From NCBI GenBank assembly GCA_016297265.1, contig JAEDHB010000041.1:1-12625 (forward strand): a stretch of DNA of 12,625 nt. Direction: 5' to 3'. Shown here in pieces: positions 1 through 5,984 of this stretch. A program made the translations under genes and the position numbers. The notes under the pieces are model-generated. The model saw nothing but the letters and a program-made list of their open reading frames with translations, did not search any database and was not told where the DNA came from. The number at the start of each line of letters is the position of its first letter. The first letter of the stretch is position 1. The DNA comes from Butyrivibrio sp. GTDB taxonomy: Bacteria; Bacillota; Clostridia; Lachnospirales; Lachnospiraceae.

Positions 1-2
1 TG

Positions 3-704
3 CTAATAATTGTTTCCATTTTCTGCCTGTCTGTCTGTACAAAAATATTTTTCGACCGCCGAAGCAATCACTTCGCTGATTTTCTGCTGGTATTCATTAG
101 AGGACAATTTCTTTTCCTCCTCCGGATTGCTCAGAAATCCGCATTCTACGACTATGGTTGGAGTCACTGTATGAACTAACATATAATATTCATTATTAGC
201 CTTACAGCTTCGTTTATTCGACTTATCAAAATTTTTCAGTTCATCCTGCATTATCTGTGCGATTTTCTTTCCCTCTGCTGAATGACTGTAATAAAACACC
301 TGTGCACCCTTCGCAGAGCCGGAAGAAAAGCTGTTCATATGAATGCTCAATGTCAGGGCCGCTTTGCTTTTTTCTATCAGCGCACAGCGCTCCCTCATAT
401 CCTTTGCTTTGGTGTTTGAAAGTGCCCTGTCAGTATCCCTTACCATAACCACTTCAAATCCTTTACTCTCGAGCAATTCCTTGATTTTGAATGATACTGT
501 AAGGTTCAAATCTTTTTCTTTTACTCCTGTTGAACCGACTTTGCCGGAGTCCCATCCGCCATGCCCGGCGTCGATTGCTATACAAATGTTCTTTGCTACT
601 GCATTTTGTGTTGCGCAGTCCTTGGGCAACACAACAAACGACGCAACCGCTACTGCAAAAAGCAGAAAAAGGGACATAATAATTTCTGGTTTTCCGTTAT
701 TCAT
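3..704 (-). CDS. N-acetylmuramoyl-L-alanine amidase (Amidase_3, CwlD-like)
   Basis: Zinc-dependent cell-wall hydrolase expected to cleave the bond between N-acetylmuramic acid and L-alanine outside the membrane. In the 233-residue product, residues 8-26 form an N-terminal hydrophobic segment (uncleaved anchor or signal peptide). The catalytic domain starts near residue 40. Visible family residues are H48 in IDAGHGG, E63 in VKEKDLNL and H122 in SIHMNS as likely zinc ligands, and E187 in VVECGFLSN as the catalytic acid. Length and architecture fit CwlD-type amidases, which in spore formers act in cortex muramic-lactam formation; a vegetative role is equally possible. The gene follows the GH18 gene by 28 bases without an obvious promoter, so the two are probably co-transcribed. 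An in-frame stop lies directly before the ATG and no clear Shine-Dalgarno is visible, so an internal ATG (codon 10) is an alternative start. The stop is at the window edge, so any terminator lies outside. Confidence 0.92.
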   Translation of the reverse strand: MNNGKPEIIMSLFLLFAVAVASFVVLPKDCATQNAVAKNICIAIDAGHGGWDSGKVGSTGVKEKDLNLTVSFKIKELLESKGFEVVMVRDTDRALSNTKAKDMRERCALIEKSKAALTLSIHMNSFSSGSAKGAQVFYYSHSAEGKKIAQIMQDELKNFDKSNKRSCKANNEYYMLVHTVTPTIVVECGFLSNPEEEKKLSSNEYQQKISEVIASAVEKYFCTDRQAENGNNY

Positions 705-731
705 TCAATATGGCTTTTTTATTATATTATA

Positions 732-2663
732 TTAATTCATTTTAATAATATCCCAAATTGTTGATTTTGCGGAGCTCAATTCCCATGCGGCAATACCGCC
801 GATACCGCTTTCTCTCACGACTTTCATCTTAGCCTCAATCGATTTTTCATCCTCCAGCCAGATACTGTATTTTATTCCTCCGACAATACCTTCAGCAACA
901 TATTGCTGTACCTCGTTATCCCATACTTTATTGAGGCCCAACTCTGCTACTATTTTCTCAGCGCCTTCCATTCCGTAAGCCTTCGACTGAAGCTCATTAC
1001 TGCTTCCGTCCGTTGCCTCCATGAACATTCTTGTGTAGAATGGCAGGGCATTCAAAACTTTTTTCTCCGGAACCGACTCGAGAGTACTGTAGATACCCTC
1101 CGTAACAAATTGGATGGAGGCAACGGAACCTGCCTCCTCGCAGCCTGCATAATGCTCATCATATCCCATGACAATAACATAGTCCACACATTCTCCCTGT
1201 GCTTTTCTGTTATACTGGGCATTATACTCTCTCGGAACATAATTATCCACGGAGAGCACCTTGCCCGCATTTCGCATACTAACTGACAATTCACGGATGA
1301 ACTGGGTAAAATGCTCCTTGCAGTCCTTAGGAACTTTTTCCATGTCAATATTGAATCCGTCAAAACCGTATCGATTTATTTCATTCATTATGTTGCTGAT
1401 AAGATTTGTTCTTGCCTTATAGCTGGATAAAAGATTTTTTTCATCCCAGCCTTCCCCGCTTGTGGATGTAAAATCATTCACTAACGGCCATATCTCAATG
1501 CCAAGGCTGTGAATATACTGTACATATTCTTCATCTGCAAAAGAACTCATTTCACCGTTTTCGTTAATAATCTGGTACCAGGTTGGTGATATTACATTAA
1601 CACCTTTCGCATCCTTGAGAAGCTCTGCAATTCTGTCATTGTCGGCATCCCCGTATACACCGTGCCACACAAGCTCAATCTTGTGGTCCCTCACCTGATT
1701 TGGATATTCTGTTTTCTCACATCTTGTAGAAAAAGCAATTTCCTTAGATGATGTGATATATTTTGATTTAACATATCCCGTACGGCCGTCCACGGAGCAA
1801 ATCATTGTCCATTGTCCCGCTTCCTCCACAAATCCCCATATGGTATTGCCGTCATAAGGACTTATATCCATTACCCTGCTCTTGATGGAATCGCTTTCAT
1901 GAACAATTGCCTTCTTATCAAATTCCAAGCATCTCATAATACTATTTCCGTTCATAATGCTGATTCTGTCAGGGTTATTTTCCACTTCATAGTAGATTGG
2001 ATACCTGTCTGCCACAAAATCCAATTCAATATATAAAGTATCATTTTCAACAATTGAAATTATATTTTTATAATTTGAAACACTTCCTCCGTATGACCAT
2101 TCACTTGTTCCTACAGGGGACGAATAAATATTATTGGCATCCGTATAGAGCAATTGCTGTCCTTCGCGGTCATAATAGAACCTGTCTGAAATATTATTGC
2201 ACAGGAACTCATTGCTTATATAATACACCCCATCTTTGTTGATAATTCCGCCTTTGACAGGTTTGCAATCATATATAAGCTTTGTCTCGTTCTCTCCGAT
2301 TTCGTAATAGTCATACAGATTGACCGCTTTCTTGTTAGGTACCCGGTTATATACAAGTGCCACTGCCGCAAAAAGTAATACAACCACCGCAAACATCGCT
2401 ATAATAATTTTGCGATAGGGCTTATTATCGGAAGGTTCGGGTTCCTCGTCCAAAAGTTCATCATCCTCCAAAGCCGCTTTTTCCTCTTGTATACCAACGA
2501 TTTCCGATTCCGGCTTCAGGCTCTCATTATCTGTCTCAGAGGCTTCCTCGGTTTCCTCGTCAAACTTCAATTCAATTTCCTCAATGCCGTCCTCAAAATC
2601 ATCATATATGTAATCGTCATCCGATATTTCGTTATCCGTATATCTTCTTTTGTCATTAATCAT
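732..2663 (-). CDS. Membrane-anchored GH18 glycosidase, YaaH/SleL-like, with SH3-like domain and acidic cytoplasmic tail
   Basis: Probable peptidoglycan N-acetylglucosaminidase-type enzyme of 643 residues. Residues 1-80 are an acidic cytoplasmic tail (33 Asp/Glu and 3 Lys/Arg in residues 9-80). Residues about 86-105 form one membrane helix. Next come a region resembling the copper-amine-oxidase N-terminal-like domain of Firmicutes wall proteins (about 115-240), an SH3-like stretch ending near YVKSKYI, and a C-terminal GH18 barrel. The catalytic motif DGFNIDME has D440 and E442; Asn in place of the usual Asp is normal in the YaaH/SleL branch. Downstream motifs VMGYDEHYAG and ALPFYTRMF also match that branch. 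The start at 2663 is chosen for its GAGG site 6 bases upstream. The reading frame stays open to an ATG at 2759, but those 32 codons run through a terminator hairpin and promoter. The amidase gene follows. The carbohydrate substrate is inferred from family. Confidence 0.9.
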   Translation of the reverse strand: MINDKRRYTDNEISDDDYIYDDFEDGIEEIELKFDEETEEASETDNESLKPESEIVGIQEEKAALEDDELLDEEPEPSDNKPYRKIIIAMFAVVVLLFAAVALVYNRVPNKKAVNLYDYYEIGENETKLIYDCKPVKGGIINKDGVYYISNEFLCNNISDRFYYDREGQQLLYTDANNIYSSPVGTSEWSYGGSVSNYKNIISIVENDTLYIELDFVADRYPIYYEVENNPDRISIMNGNSIMRCLEFDKKAIVHESDSIKSRVMDISPYDGNTIWGFVEEAGQWTMICSVDGRTGYVKSKYITSSKEIAFSTRCEKTEYPNQVRDHKIELVWHGVYGDADNDRIAELLKDAKGVNVISPTWYQIINENGEMSSFADEEYVQYIHSLGIEIWPLVNDFTSTSGEGWDEKNLLSSYKARTNLISNIMNEINRYGFDGFNIDMEKVPKDCKEHFTQFIRELSVSMRNAGKVLSVDNYVPREYNAQYNRKAQGECVDYVIVMGYDEHYAGCEEAGSVASIQFVTEGIYSTLESVPEKKVLNALPFYTRMFMEATDGSSNELQSKAYGMEGAEKIVAELGLNKVWDNEVQQYVAEGIVGGIKYSIWLEDEKSIEAKMKVVRESGIGGIAAWELSSAKSTIWDIIKMN

Positions 2664-2669
2664 ATAAGA

Positions 2670-2673
2670 CCTC
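2670..2673 (-). promoter_or_regulatory. Ribosome binding site deciding the GH18 start
   Basis: GAGG on the minus strand, 6 bases before the ATG at 2663. This supports the 643-residue form over the longer in-frame ATG at 2759, which lies on the far side of a terminator. Confidence 0.7.
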
Positions 2674-2700
2674 ACAGTATGAATACATCCATAATATTTT

Positions 2701-2728
2701 ATCATAAATGCATAATATTCGCAATCAA
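2701..2728 (-). promoter_or_regulatory. Putative sigma-A promoter of the GH18-amidase unit
   Basis: Minus-strand TTGATT (2723-2728), a 16-base spacer and TATGAT (2701-2706). It lies just downstream of the kinase-operon terminator and about 40 bases before the GH18 ATG. The -35 is weak (4 of 6) and the -10 good (5 of 6). The T-tract of the terminator overlaps the -35. Confidence 0.5.
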
Positions 2729-2756
2729 AAAGCCCATTTTCATCGAGAAAATGGGC
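2722..2756 (-). terminator. Intrinsic terminator of the kinase operon
   Basis: A perfect 10-base stem, GCCCATTTTC (2732-2741) against GAAAATGGGC (2747-2756), with a 5-base loop. On the minus strand it is followed by five T residues (2727-2731) and then GATTG. It lies 21 bases after the stop of the 86-residue gene and separates that operon from the GH18 unit. Confidence 0.88.
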
Positions 2757-2777
2757 CAAGTGATTAGCACTATGGGG

Positions 2778-3038
2778 TCATAATTTTTCTAGTTTTACTT
2801 TATCAAATTCTATTTTAGTAATTTTGTTGCCCTCGAAATGATAATTTCTCATATATGTGCATCCGTTCTCAGCAAGAATCATTTCGGCAAGCTTTTTCTC
2901 CGATGCCACAGGTTCCCCATTTACACACAGTTCAACACCATTTTTGCTGAAGTTGCACAATTCATTAACGAGGGAAGTTCGATACATACTCTTTCCCGTC
3001 ATATTACACCCATATTCCTGTAAACCGTAAAACAGCAT
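2778..3038 (-). CDS. Hypothetical protein, 86 residues, last gene of the kinase operon
   Basis: I do not recognise a family. The product is a small soluble protein with no membrane segment or signal peptide. The N-terminal part has three cysteines (C11, C28, C38), and a fourth (C60) sits in the middle. The C-terminal third is Lys/Glu-rich with alternating polar and hydrophobic residues (NKITKIEFDKVKLEKL), suggesting a beta strand and helix. It begins 37 bases after the stop of the pseudo-ATPase gene, and a strong terminator follows it, so it is the third cistron of the kinase operon. The ATG at 3038 has no clear ribosome site. An in-frame ATG at 3002 (codon 13), with GGGTG a few bases upstream, is an alternative that gives 74 residues. 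Its position suggests a partner, substrate or regulator of the kinase or pseudo-ATPase, but that is inference only. Confidence 0.65.
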   Translation of the reverse strand: MLFYGLQEYGCNMTGKSMYRTSLVNELCNFSKNGVELCVNGEPVASEKKLAEMILAENGCTYMRNYHFEGNKITKIEFDKVKLEKL

Positions 3039-3075
3039 GAATTCGTGATATATAGAGTTCCACGGTTACAGTACT

Positions 3076-3690
3076 TTACAAATTTTCAGAAATTTCCCAG
3101 AGGTCATCCATAATTTCGCCGCTCAAAGAGAAGGGATCCGGAACAAAGGGAATTTGATGTACGTCCATTCCAAAATTCTTCTTGAGATACTTCATTCCGC
3201 TTTCTGTCCGGAAGCAGGCATAAAACTTCCAGTTGCCAACTGACTTTTCACAACTCATTTTCGCATAGAAATTCACCACCTCATGGATTTTCCACCAGGA
3301 TAAACTTCCTACAACCAGCTTTGTTGAGCACATCAGGAACTGCGCCTTTCTCTGAACAATACTGCTGCCAAAATCAATAATGACTATATCGTAATTTGAC
3401 GATATTATTTCTGCCAGTTCGGATATATTGCACTGTCTGAATGTATTTATTCTACTAAAAGATTTTAATTCCCTGGAAAAATTTGCAAGTACGTTTCCAG
3501 CCTGCCTAATACTATTGTTTTCACTAAGGTCTATGAACGATACAGCGTTACCGCGAACACAGGCAAAAAATACGGCAAGCGTAAGACAAAAGTGTGTGGT
3601 TCCCACGCCATGTCCCGTTCCTACAATACCTATAACCCGACATTTGCCACCATTATTTTGGCTCCTTATTTTCTTCAAAACACTTCTCAA
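3076..3690 (-). CDS. ParA/MinD-like P-loop protein with degenerate Walker A motif; start uncertain
   Basis: A 204-residue protein with the fold pattern of SIMIBI-type (MinD/ParA/CpsD) ATPases. It has a first strand VIGIVG followed by GTGHGVGTTH (residues 24-33), a FIDLSENN segment, and a Walker B-like strand IVIIDFGSS. The Walker A lysine is absent: GVGTTH stands where MinD has GVGKTT, so nucleotide hydrolysis is doubtful. The C-terminal domain of the upstream kinase carries the same variant (GAYNHCGATH), so the two look paralogous. The frame overlaps the 3' end of the kinase gene by 38 bases and starts at TTG with no good ribosome site. A strong AAGGAG followed by an ATG sits at 3651-3653, but in another frame that closes after seven codons. 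One extra base in the run at 3643-3645 would join that ATG to this frame. It may therefore be frameshifted or start at TTG. Confidence 0.72.
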   Translation of the reverse strand: MRSVLKKIRSQNNGGKCRVIGIVGTGHGVGTTHFCLTLAVFFACVRGNAVSFIDLSENNSIRQAGNVLANFSRELKSFSRINTFRQCNISELAEIISSNYDIVIIDFGSSIVQRKAQFLMCSTKLVVGSLSWWKIHEVVNFYAKMSCEKSVGNWKFYACFRTESGMKYLKKNFGMDVHQIPFVPDPFSLSGEIMDDLWEISENL

Positions 3691-4960
3691 TCCCTTTTAT
3701 GCTATATTTTTCCGGTCGCGTCTCATAAGCAACCCTGATTGGATTGATGATACGGCGATCCCACACGGCCCTTTTGAAATCATTCATCGATGAAAAAACA
3801 CAGAGCGTATACATTTTCCATTTCACATCCATATCAGTTAACAATGTATTTTTAAGTTCCACCGTTTTTTCAATTTCATATGATTTCGTTCCGCTCACAA
3901 GACATATTCTGTCAGCCATGACAATTTCCAAGAGATGCTCTTTATCGGGCACTCCGTAATCACATATTATCCAATCATACTCGTCGCTTAGATTCGCTTC
4001 CGTCATACAACTGTCGTAAAACGGCATAATATCCAGTCCGTCCACAGTATAGATTCCGCCTTTAAATTTCACTTTATGGGCATCTTTGATATAGAAAAAG
4101 AACTCCTTCGAATCATTCTTTTCCTGCAATAAAACACGATATTTTTTTCTCTGTAAAACTCTGGCAAGAATCCATGCGGAATGTGTTGCACCACAATGGT
4201 TATATGCCCCAACGACTGCTATTTTCCGGGATACTTTTGACACGTTTTTTTTATCCTTGAACCTACGAATATCAACCCTCAGTTTTGCGATTGAATTGTA
4301 TCGTACCCTACTACTGTGAGACATACATTTTTGAATAATCCTGCCCAACTCAGATGGGTAAAGTCCGTCAAGATTTTCAATACTTCTGCTCCCGGTAATA
4401 AGTGTCAGCAAAAGAACTCCAACAGAATATATATCCGCTGTTTCATCCAATGCTGCGCGGCCATAGGTTTCGGGTGCGGCATAACCTCTGGTTCCGGTAA
4501 AATAAGAATACTGTTCTCCCAGTTTGCCTGCACTTCCATAGTCAATAAGCTTCACATTGTTATTATGCCATATGATATTTTCAGGCTTAATATCCTGATG
4601 AAATATTCCTGCTCCATGCAGATATTCCAAAATATCACACAGCTTGTCCACAATGGAAAGCGCTTCGTTAGCATTAATTATTCTTTTATTTAATTGTGAA
4701 TCAAGGGACATACCTTCGATATATTCCTCAATAATACATACGCTCTCTTCGTCTTCTTCTATATCGTAGATTATTGGAATTCCAGGATGTCTAAGATTTT
4801 TAAGAATGTCAGCTTCCCTTATAATATCATCATAGGAAGCATTACTCTTGTGAATGCACTTAAGTGCACGAATAGAATTAAGATTAGTCTGGCATACCTT
4901 ATATATCTCTCCAAATGAACCATGTCCTATTACACTGAGGATACGGTATTTTCCAAACAA
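3653..4960 (-). CDS. Cytosolic Ser/Thr protein kinase fused to a degenerate ParA/MinD-like domain
   Basis: A 435-residue Hanks-type kinase. Residues 5-235 form the kinase domain: glycine loop GHGSFGEIY (12-20), ATP-binding K34 in ALKCI, helix C E49, catalytic loop HQDIKPEN (121-128, D123), metal-binding DYG (140-142), GTRGYAAPE (156-164) and DIYSVGVLL. All catalytic residues are present, so it should be active. Gln replaces Arg in HRD, marking a non-RD kinase that may not need activation-loop phosphorylation. There is no membrane segment, PASTA repeat or extracellular part. Residues 246-435 resemble a ParA/MinD domain, with GAYNHCGATH (251-260) lacking the Walker A lysine and a Walker B-like WIICDYG (330-336). 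The start is non-ATG: TTG at 4958-4960 has only a purine-rich stretch before it. An in-frame ATT at 4976-4978 with GGGAG 8 bases upstream is an alternative. It is the first gene of a three-gene operon, divergent from mecA. Confidence 0.9.
   Translation of the reverse strand: MFGKYRILSVIGHGSFGEIYKVCQTNLNSIRALKCIHKSNASYDDIIREADILKNLRHPGIPIIYDIEEDEESVCIIEEYIEGMSLDSQLNKRIINANEALSIVDKLCDILEYLHGAGIFHQDIKPENIIWHNNNVKLIDYGSAGKLGEQYSYFTGTRGYAAPETYGRAALDETADIYSVGVLLLTLITGSRSIENLDGLYPSELGRIIQKCMSHSSRVRYNSIAKLRVDIRRFKDKKNVSKVSRKIAVVGAYNHCGATHSAWILARVLQRKKYRVLLQEKNDSKEFFFYIKDAHKVKFKGGIYTVDGLDIMPFYDSCMTEANLSDEYDWIICDYGVPDKEHLLEIVMADRICLVSGTKSYEIEKTVELKNTLLTDMDVKWKMYTLCVFSSMNDFKRAVWDRRIINPIRVAYETRPEKYSIKGIEKCFEENKEPK
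3662..3667 (-). promoter_or_regulatory. Strong ribosome binding site at the kinase/P-loop gene junction
   Basis: AAGGAG on the minus strand, 8 bases before an ATG (3651-3653) that overlaps the kinase stop codon as TAATG. This is the usual layout of a translationally coupled start, yet the ATG opens only a seven-codon frame ending at 3630. Confidence 0.6.
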
Positions 4961-4999
4961 AATATATTCTTTCTGAATAACACCATCTCCCGTAAAAGA

Positions 5000-5019
5000 T
5001 TTGATGTATTCGTATCAAA
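5000..5019. repeat. Inverted repeat in the kinase leader (possible operator)
   Basis: TTTGAT and ATCAAA half-sites separated by 8 bases. The 20-bp palindrome-like element lies just downstream of the predicted kinase-operon transcription start and upstream of its start codon, where a repressor or an RNA hairpin could act. Such a short A+T-rich repeat can also arise by chance. Confidence 0.35.
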
Positions 5020-5034
5020 ATATCCCGTACTGAA

Positions 5035-5063
5035 ATAATAATATTTTGCATTCTTTTTTTCAA
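5035..5063 (-). promoter_or_regulatory. Putative sigma-A promoter of the kinase operon
   Basis: Minus-strand TTGAAA (5058-5063), a 17-base spacer and TATTAT (5035-5040); each hexamer matches consensus at 5 of 6. It predicts a start near 5028 and a leader of about 50 to 70 bases. The -35 overlaps the end of a 24-bp tandem repeat. Confidence 0.65.
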
Positions 5064-5106
5064 CATCTTTTTTATGACATATTTGTACATTTTTTTTATG
5101 ACATAT
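5059..5106. repeat. 24-bp imperfect tandem repeat at the kinase promoter
   Basis: Two adjacent copies (5059-5082 and 5083-5106) matching at 21 of 24 positions, each ending in TTTTTTATGACATAT on the plus strand. They overlap the kinase -35 and extend upstream of it, the usual place for an activator or a repressor acting on that promoter. They also lie between the divergent kinase and mecA promoters. A short open frame across the repeat encodes a duplicated ICHKK peptide, which I regard as a by-product. Confidence 0.75.
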
Positions 5107-5129
5107 GGATAAATTTTCTATTCTCAATA

Positions 5130-5159
5130 TTTACATTACTAAAAGGAATAGGTTATACT
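5130..5159 (+). promoter_or_regulatory. Putative sigma-A promoter of mecA-tex
   Basis: TTTACA (5130-5135), an 18-base spacer and TATACT (5154-5159), each 5 of 6 to consensus. It predicts a transcription start near 5166 and a leader of about 47 bases. The kinase promoter points the other way about 66 bases to the left. Confidence 0.55.
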
Positions 5160-5171
5160 TAAACTATATAA

Positions 5172-5196
5172 AACTATACTTTTGTCTAATATAGTT
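5172..5196. repeat. Short inverted repeat in the mecA leader
   Basis: AACTATA and TATAGTT with an 11-base gap, within the predicted mecA leader and just before its ribosome site. A direct copy of AAACTATA also sits at 5161-5168. It could be an operator or a weak hairpin; A+T richness makes chance a real alternative. Confidence 0.3.
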
Positions 5197-5200
5197 GAAT

Positions 5201-5205
5201 GGAAG
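5201..5205 (+). promoter_or_regulatory. Ribosome binding site deciding the mecA start
   Basis: GGAAG, 7 bases before the ATG at 5213. It favours that codon over the in-frame TTG at 5195. Confidence 0.6.
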
Positions 5206-5212
5206 TGATTTT

Positions 5213-5938
5213 ATGAAAATAGAAAGAATAAGTGAAAATCAAATACGCTGCACACTTACTCACAGCGACCTTGAGTCCAGGGAGTTAAAGCTTAGCGAGC
5301 TTGCATACGGAACCGAGAAAGCAAAATCTTTTTTTCACGATATGATAGAACAGGCCTCCAATGATTTTGGATTTGAAGCAGACGAAGCTCCGCTTATGAT
5401 TGAGGCAATTCCGGTATCAGGGGACTGCATTGTTCTCGTTATTACCAGAGTGGACGACCCCGAGGAGCTTGACAACAGATTCGCATCAATCAATGAAGCA
5501 ATGGAGAGTGCCGACAGAGAGTTATTCCCGGATTATCCCGATAATATTGAGGATTTTGAAGAGGAAGAAGATGTCGACAATTTCATCCCGATGAGCGAGA
5601 CTCTTTCCAATGCCGACAAGAAAAAACCGGAAGAGGAAAAGCCTGAATTTACCACCTGTGTTTTTTCCTTCAAAAATTGGGATGATGCGGCTCTTGGCTC
5701 AGCACAGATTGACCGCTCTGCCGTGGAGGAAAGTATTTTGTTCAAAAGCGAGAAGGATATATATTATCTTTTTCTCAAAATCAGCTCTGCAAAATCAGAT
5801 GACAATCCTGAGATGTTCAATCTCCTGTTAGAATATGGTCACAAAGAACGCATCAACTATGCTTCACTGAGTTATCTGACGGAACATTGCAGATTAATCA
5901 TCCAAAAGGATGCCCTGCGCATATTGTCAGAGTATTAG
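5213..5938 (+). CDS. mecA: Adaptor protein MecA (ClpC adaptor)
   Basis: A 241-residue MecA-family adaptor, which in Bacillus delivers substrates such as ComK to the ClpC-ClpP protease. The N-terminal substrate-binding domain (about 1-80) opens with MKIERISENQIRCTLTHSDL, typical of the family, followed by SFFHDMIEQA. Residues about 80-145 form a very acidic, probably flexible linker (EDFEEEEDVD). The C-terminal ClpC-binding domain (about 147-241) has the expected pattern, from FSFKNWDDAALGSA through IYYLFLKI to YLTEHCRLIIQKDALRILSEY. Length is close to the usual 210-250. The ATG at 5213 is chosen because GGAAG sits 7 bases before it; an in-frame TTG at 5195 has no such site. It has its own promoter, divergent from the kinase operon, and tex follows. 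No competence gene is seen here, so its target may be something else. Confidence 0.9.
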   Translation: MKIERISENQIRCTLTHSDLESRELKLSELAYGTEKAKSFFHDMIEQASNDFGFEADEAPLMIEAIPVSGDCIVLVITRVDDPEELDNRFASINEAMESADRELFPDYPDNIEDFEEEEDVDNFIPMSETLSNADKKKPEEEKPEFTTCVFSFKNWDDAALGSAQIDRSAVEESILFKSEKDIYYLFLKISSAKSDDNPEMFNLLLEYGHKERINYASLSYLTEHCRLIIQKDALRILSEY

Positions 5939-5959
5939 TTTCTTAAGCACAGAAAGGAT

Positions 5960-5974
5960 GCCGGTTATTCCGGC
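5960..5974 (+). other. Small GC-rich hairpin before tex
   Basis: GCCGG-TTATT-CCGGC between mecA and tex, just after an AGAAAGGA purine stretch and 10 bases before the preferred tex ATG. If folded, it would bring the purine stretch closer to that ATG. There is no T-tract, so it is not a terminator. Confidence 0.4.
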
Positions 5975-5984
5975 GCATTACAAA

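Noticed and set aside
2664..2759. 32-codon N-terminal extension of the GH18 frame
   Set aside because: It runs through a perfect terminator hairpin and the promoter region. The ATG at 2663 has a good ribosome site, and the extension looks like no known N-terminus.
5059..5106. Possible CRISPR repeat
   Set aside because: Only two directly adjacent copies with no spacers, and no cas genes.
4930..5127. Short minus-strand frame over the kinase promoter, with a duplicated ICHKK peptide
   Set aside because: The peptide repeat simply reflects the 24-bp DNA tandem repeat. The frame covers the promoter and has no convincing ribosome site, although its distal part could be a leader frame.
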